Positions 1 through 7,308 of a DNA stretch of 23,756 nucleotides are shown piece by piece. Numbering within the stretch: position 1 is the stretch's first letter; the number at the start of each line of letters is the position of its first letter. Below the pieces are notes generated by a model. It had not been told where the DNA came from. It made no database searches and saw only the letters and a program-made list of their open reading frames with translations. Source of the DNA: Lachnospiraceae bacterium (GTDB lineage: Bacteria; Bacillota; Clostridia; Lachnospirales; Lachnospiraceae); NCBI GenBank assembly GCA_003520105.1, contig DOVL01000220.1:1-23756 (forward strand), given 5' to 3'. A program made the translations under genes and the position numbers.

Positions 1-86
1 CAACAGAGTCAGTTGTAGCTGATATTAAGGAAGACGCTCCTGCAATGCCTGCCGGTGGTATGGGCGGCATGGGTGGAATGATGTAA
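1..86 (+). CDS. groEL: Chaperonin GroEL, C-terminal end (partial)
   Basis: Only the last 27 residues and the stop codon are inside the window; the gene starts upstream. The frame beginning at base 3 reads TESVVADIKEDAPAMP and then the Gly/Met-rich tail (GGMGGMGGMM) typical of bacterial GroEL. That flexible tail projects into the folding chamber of the 14-mer ATP-dependent chaperonin. The family and tail are known; the rest of the protein cannot be judged here. No convincing intrinsic terminator follows the stop, so the end of the groESL transcript is unclear. Confidence 0.93.
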   Translation, partial: TESVVADIKEDAPAMPAGGMGGMGGMM

Positions 87-122
87 TTCACGCCTAAGGA
101 TTTTCGATTGTGATTTTTCTGC

Positions 123-151
123 TTGAATTATCATTTTAATCGTATTATTAT
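123..151 (+). promoter_or_regulatory. Possible sigma-A promoter upstream of the DUF1858 gene
   Basis: TTGAAT at 123-128 and TATTAT at 146-151 are separated by 17 bases, so transcription would start near 158. The region is AT-rich, so chance similarity is possible. A start here would give a leader of about 120 bases before the preferred GTG start at 277. Confidence 0.4.
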
Positions 152-276
152 GAAACGGCACAATGTAATATTTTTTATAGATGTATATCATGGATGGTTT
201 TGATCGGTTTATGAGCTTTACATCATGGCAATATCAAAATGAAGAATTTCATGTGATATATACGAGAGGTGATCAG

Positions 277-669
277 GTGGAAAAGAAAATCTTCAAAAAA
301 ACTATAGATGGTGAATTGATTGAAATAACAGAGGAAGTGGAAGATCCTGCTCAGGAGTTTGGAATTCAGGCTGAGGTGATTGAAAACGCATCGGGCGTTG
401 ATTCTGAAAAGTCGCCTGATGAGGCAGTATCCGAAGCTATTTCGGCTGAAATTGCAAAACAGCCGGTAACTAAGGATATGAATATTAAATATATTCTCAG
501 TCTTCATCCGGAAAGCTCAGTGATCCTCATGAGTATCGGAATGGGTTGCATCAGCTGCTTTGCGGCAGAGATGGAGACTCTTGCAGAGGCTTGTGTGGTT
601 TATGGTCTTGATCCTGACGATGTTACAGAATATCTGAATGGCGAACTTGGACTGCTTCCTGTAGAATAG
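277..669 (+). CDS. DUF1858 domain protein (CxxC redox-disulfide-like)
   Basis: The product is 130 residues from the GTG at 277. The C-terminal half matches the DUF1858 / hybrid-cluster-associated disulfide family: SIGMGCISC with Cys91 and Cys94 as a CxxC pair, then a helix with AEMETLAEA, then GLDPDDVTEYLN. The family is a small fold with a presumed redox or metal-binding pair; its biochemical role is not established. The N-terminal half is acidic and looks like a linker. I chose GTG 277 because GAGAGG at 264-269 sits 7 bases upstream. The frame is open back to ATG 181, which would add 32 residues but has no ribosome site. It is followed by a strong terminator, so it is probably a single gene. 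Confidence 0.78.
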   Translation: MEKKIFKKTIDGELIEITEEVEDPAQEFGIQAEVIENASGVDSEKSPDEAVSEAISAEIAKQPVTKDMNIKYILSLHPESSVILMSIGMGCISCFAAEMETLAEACVVYGLDPDDVTEYLNGELGLLPVE

Positions 670-700
670 AGTGATTTTTTCATCAGAATATGTTATTATT

Positions 701-730
701 ACAAGGCAGCAGAAATTGCTGCCTTGTTTT
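701..730 (+). terminator. Intrinsic terminator after the DUF1858 gene
   Basis: A perfect 11-bp stem (ACAAGGCAGCA at 701-711 with TGCTGCCTTGT at 717-727) has a 5-base loop and runs into TTTT. It separates the DUF1858 gene from the HMA-murI pair. Confidence 0.85.
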
Positions 731-828
731 GTCATTATTAATATGCATCATTTAATGTTGTAGTATGATCAAATGAGTATAATTATTTGATTCAGTCAAC
801 GTTGTAAAGAAAGATTGGGGAAAATAAA

Positions 829-1077
829 ATGTTCAAAACGACGGTTGGTATCGAAGGTATGATGTGCGGCATGTGTGAGGCACATGTAAATGACGCTATC
901 AGAAAAAGTCTTGATGTTAAAAAGGTTTCGGCGTCACGTAAGCATAAGAATGCAGAGATAATTTCGGAAGCACCTCTTTCAGAGGATGTTGTAAGAAAAA
1001 CAGTTGAGGAGACCGGTTATACGGTTACATCCTTCAGCAGTGAAGAATATACTAAAAAAGGTTTGTTTTCAAAATGA
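829..1077 (+). CDS. Heavy-metal-associated (HMA) domain protein, CopZ-like
   Basis: This 82-residue protein has one HMA ferredoxin-like fold with the metal site GMMCGMCEAHV (MxCxxC) near residues 11-16, followed by the usual helix and the GYTV strand. HMA proteins of this size bind Cu(I) or other soft metals and pass them to transporters, but no copper ATPase or CopY is nearby, so the metal and partner are unknown. The start has GGGG at 817-820, 8 bases upstream. A TATAAT at 778-783 is a possible -10 element, without a good -35. The stop overlaps the murI start by 4 bases (ATGA), which indicates translational coupling with a wall-precursor enzyme, an unexpected pairing. Confidence 0.85.
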   Translation: MFKTTVGIEGMMCGMCEAHVNDAIRKSLDVKKVSASRKHKNAEIISEAPLSEDVVRKTVEETGYTVTSFSSEEYTKKGLFSK

Positions 1078-1889
1078 AGATAGGACTGTTTGATTCGGGC
1101 TCCGGCGGTCTGTCTGTGCTTCATGAGGCATTTCATATGCTTCCTGATGAAGAATTTATTTTCTACGCGGATACAGACCATGTTCCTTATGGTATAAAAA
1201 AGCCTGAAGAGATAATTGAATTTACAACTGAAATAATCGGTTTTCTTATCAAGCAGGGTGCAGAGGTTGTTATAATTGCCTGTAATACTGCTACGAGCGT
1301 TGCTGTAGAAAAGGTAAGAAAGCTTTATCATATACCTATTATCGGTATGGAACCGGCAGTTAAACCTGCTGTAAATAACAGACGCAGTAAAAGGGTTATG
1401 GTTATGGCGACGCCTGTGACGATCAGAGAAAATAAACTGAAAAGTCTGATCGATAAGGTTGATACCGACCATATCTGTGATCTGCTTCCGATGCCGAGGC
1501 TTGTTAAATTTGCCGAAAATGAAATGTTTGAAGACCCTGATGTGTATGAATATCTCGAGGAGCAGTTTTCAAGTTACGATCTCTCAAAATACTCTGAGCT
1601 TGTACTTGGTTGTACGCATTTTAATTATTTTAAGCCGTGTTACAGAAAGTTCTTTGAACCGGATACAGAATTCATCGACGGAAACAAAGGAACGATCAAA
1701 AATCTTGCTTCCAAGATGGGACTCGCGATATCATCTGAGGATAGAAGAGTATATTTTGAATCGGTCGATGATATGATGAAAAAATCTAATTGTACGTACT
1801 ATGCTTCGGGAAGAAAAGTAACCGATGAGAAGGCACTCGGTCGCATCATGCGACTGCATAACAGGCTTGAGGACGTACGAGAATATTGA
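1074..1889 (+). CDS. murI: Glutamate racemase
   Basis: The cytoplasmic enzyme interconverts L- and D-glutamate and supplies D-Glu for the peptidoglycan stem peptide. The product is 271 residues, normal for the family. Family signatures are all present: DSGSGG at 7-12, VPYG at 37-40, the catalytic cysteine of ACNTAT (Cys70) and the second catalytic cysteine of GCTHF (Cys180). ATG 1074 overlaps the HMA stop by 4 bases, with AAAGG 12 bases upstream, so its translation is probably coupled to the upstream gene. No terminator is visible before hisC, which lies 104 bases downstream. Confidence 0.95.
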   Translation: MKIGLFDSGSGGLSVLHEAFHMLPDEEFIFYADTDHVPYGIKKPEEIIEFTTEIIGFLIKQGAEVVIIACNTATSVAVEKVRKLYHIPIIGMEPAVKPAVNNRRSKRVMVMATPVTIRENKLKSLIDKVDTDHICDLLPMPRLVKFAENEMFEDPDVYEYLEEQFSSYDLSKYSELVLGCTHFNYFKPCYRKFFEPDTEFIDGNKGTIKNLASKMGLAISSEDRRVYFESVDDMMKKSNCTYYASGRKVTDEKALGRIMRLHNRLEDVREY

Positions 1890-1993
1890 TCATTTACGAG
1901 ATCATTTATACCTGATCGTTCCGATTATTTGGATTGAAGAGGTTTTGATATATATCGAGAATAATAGTTATTTAGATAAATGGAGGATTTAAG

Positions 1994-3043
1994 ATGGGCA
2001 GCTGGGAAGAAAATATAAGACGTGTTGAACCGTATGTTCCGGGAGAACAGCCATCCGACAAAAATATTATCAAGTTAAATACAAATGAGAATCCTTACGG
2101 ACCGTCTCCTAGAGTTAAGGCTATAAACCTTGATACGGATCTCCTTAAGAAGTATCCGGACCCTAAGGCAGAACTGCTGGTAAGCACACTTGCTGCTTAT
2201 CATGGGCTTGACGAATCTCAGGTTTTTGTAGGAGTAGGATCGGATGATGTTATTGCCATGTCTTTTATGACCTTCTTTAATTCAAAGAAGCCTATCCTTT
2301 TCCCTGACATTACTTATTCTTTCTATGACGTGTGGGCTGATATGCTTCGCATTCCATACGAGAAACAGCCGCTTGACGATAACTTTAATATCGTTAAGGA
2401 GGACTATCTGAACAAGGAAAATGGAGGAATCATCTTCCCTAATCCGAATGCTCCGACCGGAATACTTGTTGACCTTGCGTTTATCGAAGATATCGTAAAG
2501 GCTAATCCTGATTCGGTTGTGATTATTGACGAGGCATATATTGATTTCGGCGGAGAGAGTGCACTTCCTCTGATCGATAAATACGAGAACCTTCTTGTTG
2601 TAAGAACATTCTCTAAGTCGCGTTCAATGGCCGGACTCAGAATAGGTTATGCCATGGGTTCGCCTAAACTTATCAAATACCTTAATGACGTTAAATATTC
2701 ATTTAATTCATATACCATGAATATGCCTTCAATCATTCTCGGCTCTGAAGTAATAGCTGATGATGAGTATTTCAGGGAATGCACAGGTAAGATAATTGAA
2801 ACGAGAGAGTGGTTTTCTGACAAGCTGAAGACACTTGGTTTTAAGGTTCTCCCTTCAAAGGCTAATTTTGTTTTTGCATCACCGGACAAGGTAAGTGCGG
2901 AAGAGGTATTTAAAACGGCGAGAGAAAACGGCATCTATTTCAGATTCTTTAATGCTCCGAGAATTAGCAGTTTCCTCAGAATTACTATCGGAACAAGAGA
3001 AGAGATGGAGAAGGTTGTAAGTTTTCTTGAGGGTATTCTCTAA
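1994..3043 (+). CDS. hisC: Histidinol-phosphate aminotransferase-like PLP enzyme
   Basis: The 349-residue protein is a fold-type I PLP aminotransferase of the HisC group: LNTNENPYGPSP at 28-39, FPNPNAPTG at 148-156, DEAYIDF at 179-185, and the PLP lysine in RTFSKSR (Lys208) followed by AGLRIGYAMG. HisC makes L-histidinol phosphate from imidazole-acetol phosphate with glutamate as amino donor. It is not next to other his genes. Stand-alone members of this group can instead act on aromatic or other amino acids, so the substrate is inferred. ATG 1994 has TGGAGG at 1981-1986, 7 bases upstream. Confidence 0.88.
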   Translation: MGSWEENIRRVEPYVPGEQPSDKNIIKLNTNENPYGPSPRVKAINLDTDLLKKYPDPKAELLVSTLAAYHGLDESQVFVGVGSDDVIAMSFMTFFNSKKPILFPDITYSFYDVWADMLRIPYEKQPLDDNFNIVKEDYLNKENGGIIFPNPNAPTGILVDLAFIEDIVKANPDSVVIIDEAYIDFGGESALPLIDKYENLLVVRTFSKSRSMAGLRIGYAMGSPKLIKYLNDVKYSFNSYTMNMPSIILGSEVIADDEYFRECTGKIIETREWFSDKLKTLGFKVLPSKANFVFASPDKVSAEEVFKTARENGIYFRFFNAPRISSFLRITIGTREEMEKVVSFLEGIL

Positions 3044-3052
3044 AAAAAGCAA

Positions 3053-3076
3053 CAAATCGCATACCTTCGCGATTTG
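3053..3076. terminator. Hairpin after hisC, possible weak or minus-strand terminator
   Basis: CAAATCGC (3053-3060) pairs with GCGATTTG (3069-3076) around an 8-base loop. No T tract follows on the + strand, but an A tract precedes it at about 3042-3048, so the T tract would lie on the minus-strand transcript. Its right arm overlaps the -35 of the next promoter. Confidence 0.4.
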
Positions 3077-3102
3077 ACAAGCTTAAGATCAGTAAATATA
3101 AT
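3074..3102 (+). promoter_or_regulatory. Consensus sigma-A promoter for the DUF5688 gene
   Basis: Perfect TTGACA (3074-3079) and perfect TATAAT (3097-3102) are spaced by exactly 17 bases. Transcription should start near 3109, giving a leader of about 113 bases. The -35 shares bases with the hairpin at 3053-3076. Confidence 0.85.
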
Positions 3103-3135
3103 TAAGACTATCCATTATTATATTTCATTCATATG

Positions 3136-3215
3136 GTTCCGCTGACGGGAACATACTCCCGGTAACAGAGTAATATAGGCAGATATTATTCTGAAACCTA
3201 GATAAGATGGGAGTA
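3136..3215 (+). promoter_or_regulatory. Foldable leader with an anti-Shine-Dalgarno segment
   Basis: TACTCCCG at 3154-3161 can pair with TGGGAGTA at 3208-3215, which contains the ribosome site GGGAG (8 bp including one G-U). The same TCCCG can instead pair with CGGGA at 3146-3150, and GGAAC at 3148-3152 can pair with GTTCC at 3136-3140. The pairings exclude one another. Regulation is inferred from complementarity only. Confidence 0.4.
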
Positions 3216-3221
3216 GAAAAT

Positions 3222-4118
3222 ATGAATAAAGAAGAAGCACGCAGCAAAGTCTGCGAAATGCTGAGAGAAAGTCTCAGTTCAAAATATGATATTGTTGATG
3301 TCTCCATAGTTGAATATACGAAGAATAACGGCGTGCATGTTGAGGGCGTTTCTGTTAAGGTAAGAGACTGTAATACAGTACCTTGCATATATTCTGTTGA
3401 TTTCGGCAAGCTTGATTCGGAGGATAAGATCAGAGATATCCTTCCGGGGCTGTGCAGTACTTTTGACATGGCAATAAAGAATGTTGCTCAGACATTTGTA
3501 CCGCCTGAAATTGATTTTGAAAGCTCACGCGACAGGATATTCTTATCACTTATTAATTATGAGTTGAATAAGGAACAGCTGGAGAATTGTCCACATATTA
3601 TTTTCAATGATCTTGCGATCACATTCAGACTAAGCTTCAGTATAGAAGACAGCAATTCGAGCACATTGATCACAGACAGTCTTGCATCAATCTGGGATAA
3701 GAGTACCGAAGATCTGTGGAATATAGCGGTTGAGAATTCTGTACGGGATCTTCCTGTTTATATTGAACGGCTGGAAGATGTAATGAAACAATATTGTGGC
3801 TGCGATCCTTTCTGCGAGCCGGTTTTAGCCGATAATCCGTTCTATATTCTTACAAACAGAAGACTGTATTATGGGGCTTCATCAATACTTTACACCGATG
3901 TTCCCGGAGATATTTATAAGAATGTTGGCTGTAATTATTTTATCCTTCCGTCAAGTATCAATGAGCTTATCATTGTTCCGGAGGATTCGTGCGATGACAG
4001 GAACTTCCTCAAAGGGATGGTAGAGAGTGTCAACAAAACGCTTTACAGCAAAATGGATTATCTCTCCGATTCGGTATATTATTACGATCATGAGACTAAC
4101 AGGATTGCCATTGCATGA
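3222..4118 (+). CDS. DUF5688 family protein
   Basis: The 298-residue protein resembles the DUF5688 family common in Lachnospiraceae. Recognisable parts are the segment around NPFYILTNRRLYYGASSILY, the YFILPSSINELIIVP stretch, and the closing DSVYYYDHETNRI. No signal peptide or membrane segment is visible, so it is probably cytoplasmic. The function of the family is unknown to me and I do not propose one. I chose ATG 3222 because GGGAG at 3209-3213 is 8 bases upstream; ATG 3207 would put the ribosome site inside the gene. It has its own consensus promoter, and the next gene has its own as well, so it is probably transcribed alone. Confidence 0.82.
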   Translation: MNKEEARSKVCEMLRESLSSKYDIVDVSIVEYTKNNGVHVEGVSVKVRDCNTVPCIYSVDFGKLDSEDKIRDILPGLCSTFDMAIKNVAQTFVPPEIDFESSRDRIFLSLINYELNKEQLENCPHIIFNDLAITFRLSFSIEDSNSSTLITDSLASIWDKSTEDLWNIAVENSVRDLPVYIERLEDVMKQYCGCDPFCEPVLADNPFYILTNRRLYYGASSILYTDVPGDIYKNVGCNYFILPSSINELIIVPEDSCDDRNFLKGMVESVNKTLYSKMDYLSDSVYYYDHETNRIAIA

Positions 4119-4137
4119 CGAAAAAGTGCGAAACGCC

Positions 4138-4171
4138 TTGACTTTGTACCCTGCGAGGTTTAAAATATAAT
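4138..4171 (+). promoter_or_regulatory. Overlapping double promoter for the cold-shock gene
   Basis: Two sigma-A readings overlap: TTGACT (4138-4143), 17 bases, TAAAAT (4161-4166); and TTGTAC (4144-4149), 16 bases, TATAAT (4166-4171). Transcription would start about 4173-4178, 40-45 bases before the ATG. A short stem, GTGTC (4174-4178) with GACAC (4185-4189), would lie at the extreme 5' end of the mRNA. Confidence 0.75.
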
Positions 4172-4217
4172 TTGTGTCATGAGAGACACGATAATTAGAT
4201 TTTTGGAGGGAATAGCA

Positions 4218-4421
4218 ATGGCTAAGGGCACAGTAAAGTGGTTCAATAACCAGAAGGGTTATGGATTCATTACTGACGAAGAGGGCAAGGATGTTTTTGT
4301 TCACTTCTCAGGACTTAACATGGAAGGATTCAAGACACTTGAAGAGAATCAGGCTGTTGAGTTTGATGTATCTGAAGGCGCTAAGGGACCACAGGCTACT
4401 AATGTTACGGTAATTAAATAA
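4218..4421 (+). CDS. cspA: Cold-shock protein (CspA/CspB family)
   Basis: The 67-residue protein is a complete single cold-shock domain, a five-strand beta barrel binding single-stranded RNA and DNA. Both nucleic-acid motifs are present, KGYGFI (RNP1, residues 13-18) and VFVHF (RNP2, residues 26-30), with the usual [10 protein letters not shown] start. The family melts mRNA structure and acts in transcription antitermination and translation. ATG 4218 is preceded by TTGGAGGG at about 4203-4210. An upstream in-frame ATG at 4179 is rejected because its extra residues do not belong to the family. The gene stands alone between its own promoter and terminator. The csp paralogue letter cannot be assigned. 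Confidence 0.95.
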   Translation: MAKGTVKWFNNQKGYGFITDEEGKDVFVHFSGLNMEGFKTLEENQAVEFDVSEGAKGPQATNVTVIK

Positions 4422-4461
4422 TACTGATTTCAGTAATATATTTGATCGTTCACTAGTGATT

Positions 4462-4488
4462 AAAGGAGCTGCATTGCGGCTCCTTTTT
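4462..4488 (+). terminator. Intrinsic terminator after the cold-shock gene
   Basis: AAAGGAGC (4462-4469) pairs with GCTCCTTT (4479-4486), with an inner GC/GC pair, and the stem ends in a run of five T. It isolates the cold-shock gene from the TetR operon. Confidence 0.85.
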
Positions 4489-4549
4489 GCGTATATATAT
4501 TTTCAACAAAAGCGACTAAAAGATTTGTTAAAAACTAACAAAAAACAGT

Positions 4550-4578
4550 TTGACAAACATTTATCCGTTTTATAAAAT
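4550..4578 (+). promoter_or_regulatory. Sigma-A promoter for the TetR-rarA operon
   Basis: Perfect TTGACA (4550-4555), 17 bases, TAAAAT (4573-4578); start expected near 4585. A second TATAAT at 4591-4596 lacks a matching -35. No clear dyad operator is seen around it. Confidence 0.78.
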
Positions 4579-4617
4579 GTTATGTAGAAGTATAATGTTT
4601 ACTTGGGAGTAAAAGCT

Positions 4618-5208
4618 GTGGTTGAGGATTACATTTCAAAGAAAGATAGGATAATATCCACTGCGATAGATATAATCTGTGATTCGGGTTTATCTGCGCT
4701 TACAACAAGAAATATTGCCCTTAAAGAGAATATGTCGGAGGCTCTTCTTTATAAGTATTACGGAAGTATTGATGAAGTGCTGAAGGACGTTGTTGATTAT
4801 TATTTTAAGTTTGACAAGGGTATTCAGGCTACGATCAGTGCTAAGGAATCAAGCTACATAGATAAGATAAAGGCTTATGTTGATTCTTATGCCAGTTACT
4901 ATGATAACTATTATGCACTGTCGGTTATTATGCTTCAGTACGAGGAACTTCTGCATAATCCGGTAACACGTGATAAGGTAGCTGAGGGTACACTTGACAG
5001 AAGAGAGTTTCTTACGAAGCTTTTTGAGGGCGCTATTGCGAATAAAGAAATTCAGCCTTATATTCCGCCTGATAAGTTGTCAATGGTTGTTACCAGCATC
5101 ATTTACCAGCTGACACTTAACAGAAGGTTTGTATTTAAGAAAGAGACATTTCAATCTGAAACGAACAGATTTGTCGATAAAATGATTGAATTTATTACAA
5201 TACGCTGA
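4618..5208 (+). CDS. TetR/AcrR family transcriptional regulator
   Basis: The 196-residue protein has an N-terminal TetR helix-turn-helix at about 8-55: ISTAIDIICDSGLSALTTRN, then NMSEALLYKYYGSIDEVL, with the characteristic LYKYY. The C-terminal all-helical half should bind a ligand and dimerise, but the ligand cannot be read from sequence. I chose GTG 4618 because GGGAG at 4605-4609 lies 8 bases upstream; a TTG start at 4603 would bury that site. It is first in a close run of genes, separated from the receiver gene by 15 bases, so it may regulate its own operon. There is no adjacent efflux pump, so the usual TetR-transporter role is not supported here. Confidence 0.88.
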   Translation: MVEDYISKKDRIISTAIDIICDSGLSALTTRNIALKENMSEALLYKYYGSIDEVLKDVVDYYFKFDKGIQATISAKESSYIDKIKAYVDSYASYYDNYYALSVIMLQYEELLHNPVTRDKVAEGTLDRREFLTKLFEGAIANKEIQPYIPPDKLSMVVTSIIYQLTLNRRFVFKKETFQSETNRFVDKMIEFITIR

Positions 5209-5223
5209 TTGGAGGATAACATA

Positions 5224-5616
5224 ATGAAGGTTTTAGTTGCAGAAGACGATATGGCGAGCGGCAAATTTCTTACAAAGCTTCTGGCTAAATATGGTGAGGT
5301 TGTTCTTGCCAGAGACGGAATCGAGGCTGTAGACAACTTTGTAAAGGCTTCCACGGGAGGAGAGAAGTTTGATCTCGTATGTCTTGACATTATGATGCCT
5401 AAGATCGATGGTTATAAGGCTCTTGAATCAATCAGAAATGCTGAGAGAAAGCTTGGAATACCGAGAATCTCTAGATGCAAGATCATCATGATAAGTGCGC
5501 TTGATGAGGGCTTTGATTCAACCTACGCAAGCGACGATTATGACGAATATATGTGTAAGCCAATTGATATCGTCAAGTTTGACAGTTTGATCAAGAAGAT
5601 GGGATTAGTAGATTAA
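5224..5616 (+). CDS. Stand-alone response-regulator receiver protein (CheY-like)
   Basis: The 130-residue protein is a single receiver domain with no output domain. It has the acidic pocket EDD (7-9), the phospho-acceptor Asp55 in CLDIMMP, the switch Ser91 in MISAL, and the conserved Lys112 in CKPI. Such proteins are phosphorylated by a histidine kinase and act by protein contact. No kinase is nearby, so the partner is unknown. ATG 5224 has GGAGG at 5211-5215, 8 bases upstream; the earlier TTG at 5209 is rejected. It lies between a TetR gene and rarA, and the rarA start is only 3 bases after its stop. Confidence 0.92.
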   Translation: MKVLVAEDDMASGKFLTKLLAKYGEVVLARDGIEAVDNFVKASTGGEKFDLVCLDIMMPKIDGYKALESIRNAERKLGIPRISRCKIIMISALDEGFDSTYASDDYDEYMCKPIDIVKFDSLIKKMGLVD

Positions 5617-5619
5617 AAA

Positions 5620-6936
5620 ATGGATATATTTGATTTTATGAGAACTGAGAAGAGTAAGGGAGACTGCCCGCTTGCAAGAAGGCTCAGACCGAAAACACTT
5701 GATGATATAGTCGGTCAGGAGCACATACTTGGCAGGGACAAGCTCCTTTACAGGGTCATCAAGGCCGATAAACTCAGTTCTATTATTTTATACGGACCTC
5801 CGGGTACCGGCAAGACAAGTCTTGCTATGGTAATTGCAAATACGACAAGCGCTGAATTTAAGGAGATCAATGCCACAACCTCGGGTAAGAAGGATATGGA
5901 GGAGGTTGTTAAAGAGGCAAAGGACAAGCTCAGAATGTATGGAAAGAGAACCATACTTTTTGTTGACGAGATCCATCGTTTCAATAAGGCTCAGCAGGAT
6001 TTCCTTCTTCCTTATGTTGAGGACGGTACGGTCATTCTTATTGGCGCAACCACGGAGAATCCTTATTTTGAAGTGAATAGTGCGCTTATTTCGAGGTCAA
6101 ATATCTTCGAACTAAAGCCTCTGACCAAGGAAAATATAAAAGAGCTTGTTAAGAAGGCTGTATATTCGGAGGAGGGAATGGCATCATATGATGCTGAGAT
6201 CACAGATGAGGCAGCTGACTTCCTTGCTGACATGGCTGAGGGAGATGCAAGGCATGCGCTTAACGCAGTCGAGCTTGGCGTTCTTTCCACTGAGAGGGAC
6301 GAGAAGACCGGTAAGATCGTGATTGATATCAAGGTGGCTGAGGAATGCGTTCAGAGGCGCCACATCAGATATGAGAAGGATGGGGATAACCATTATGATA
6401 TTATTTCCGCCTTTATCAAATCCATGAGAGGATCTGATCCGGATGCGGCTGTTTATTATCTTGCCAAAATGATATATGCCGGGGAAAGTGAGAGATTTAT
6501 CGCAAGGCGTATAATGATCTGTGCTTCCGAGGATGTCGGAAATGCTGATCCGAATGCGATAGTTGTTGCAACTGCCTGTGCTCAGGCCGTTGAAAGAGTC
6601 GGCTTTCCTGAGTCACAGATAATCCTTGCTCATGCAGCAACCTATGTGGCTACCGCACCGAAGAGTAATTCAGTAGTTAATGCTATTTATTCAGCGATGG
6701 ACGCTGTTAAAAAATATGGTAATGCTCATGTTCCGGATCATCTGAAGGATGCACATTATCCGGGCGCGAAGGAGCTTGGACATACCGGTTACAAATATGC
6801 TCACGATTATCCGAATCACTATGTAGAGCAGCAGTATCTGCCGGATGCACTGGTTGATGAGCAGTTCTATATTCCTTCCGACAACGGACATGAGAAGGAA
6901 ATAAACGAGTGGTTTAAAAAGATTAAAAACAATTGA
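5620..6936 (+). CDS. rarA: Replication-associated recombination protein A (AAA+ ATPase)
   Basis: The 438-residue protein is a RarA/MgsA clamp-loader-like AAA+ ATPase acting at stalled replication forks and gaps. It begins with MDIFDFMR and PLARRLRPKTLDDIVGQEH, typical of the family. Walker A is GPPGTGKT at 59-66, Walker B and its neighbour LFVDEIHRFNKAQQD at about 113-127, sensor 1 GATTENP at 142-148 and the SRS arginine near 158-160. The C-terminal part carries the family tetramerisation region, including SERFIARRIMICASEDVGNADPNA split over residues ~290-310. The length is normal. The start lies 3 bases after the receiver stop, with no good ribosome site (GGGA 15 bases upstream), so translation is probably coupled to the receiver gene. 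Confidence 0.95.
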   Translation: MDIFDFMRTEKSKGDCPLARRLRPKTLDDIVGQEHILGRDKLLYRVIKADKLSSIILYGPPGTGKTSLAMVIANTTSAEFKEINATTSGKKDMEEVVKEAKDKLRMYGKRTILFVDEIHRFNKAQQDFLLPYVEDGTVILIGATTENPYFEVNSALISRSNIFELKPLTKENIKELVKKAVYSEEGMASYDAEITDEAADFLADMAEGDARHALNAVELGVLSTERDEKTGKIVIDIKVAEECVQRRHIRYEKDGDNHYDIISAFIKSMRGSDPDAAVYYLAKMIYAGESERFIARRIMICASEDVGNADPNAIVVATACAQAVERVGFPESQIILAHAATYVATAPKSNSVVNAIYSAMDAVKKYGNAHVPDHLKDAHYPGAKELGHTGYKYAHDYPNHYVEQQYLPDALVDEQFYIPSDNGHEKEINEWFKKIKNN

Positions 6937-6948
6937 TGGTGAACAACT

Positions 6949-7287
6949 ATGGATAATAAAGAAAATAAGGATTTTAAAAGTACTTACACTCGTGGGAGCA
7001 GGATACTTGCGATGGTGACGCTTTTAATAATTGTTGCTCTTATAATTGCAATGTTTGTTTGTGCAATTATCGGAAGTAAGCTGTATCTGGGCTTTCTCTT
7101 TGCTGCAGTTATAGTGCCTTGCCTGATATATGCGATTGTTTGGCTGAGGGGAGTCCTGAATAAGTCGTATGGAAGAAAAATCATCGGGGTCGGTGAAATT
7201 ACTGATGAAAACAAGGCGGATGATCCTGCAAATAATGACCTCACAAATAAAAACGATGTATCCGGGGGATCAGGCAAAACAGAGTAG
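6949..7287 (+). CDS. Small two-helix membrane protein, function unknown
   Basis: The 112-residue protein has two hydrophobic helices, about 18-42 (ILAMVTLLIIVALIIAMFV) and 46-67 (LGFLFAAVIVPCLIYAIVWL), joined by a very short turn. The charged N terminus (KENKDFKSTYTRGSR) and the long hydrophilic C-terminal tail (from about residue 70) would both lie on the same side, probably the cytoplasm. Small proteins of this shape are frequent in Lachnospiraceae, but I recognise no named family. ATG 6949 has only GGTG at 6938-6941. It lies 12 bases after rarA and 21 bases before the phosphoesterase gene, so it belongs to the same transcript. Confidence 0.75.
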   Translation: MDNKENKDFKSTYTRGSRILAMVTLLIIVALIIAMFVCAIIGSKLYLGFLFAAVIVPCLIYAIVWLRGVLNKSYGRKIIGVGEITDENKADDPANNDLTNKNDVSGGSGKTE

Positions 7288-7308
7288 ATATTTAGATAAG
7301 GAATTGAA

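Noticed and set aside
1888..1908. Direct repeat GATCATTTA, twice with a 12-base period, after murI
   Set aside because: Only two short AT-rich copies overlapping a stop codon; no promoter geometry or other copy nearby supports a function.
4450..4459. Perfect 10-bp palindrome TCACTAGTGA after the cold-shock gene
   Set aside because: It lies after the stop and before the terminator, not at a promoter, and is short enough to be chance.
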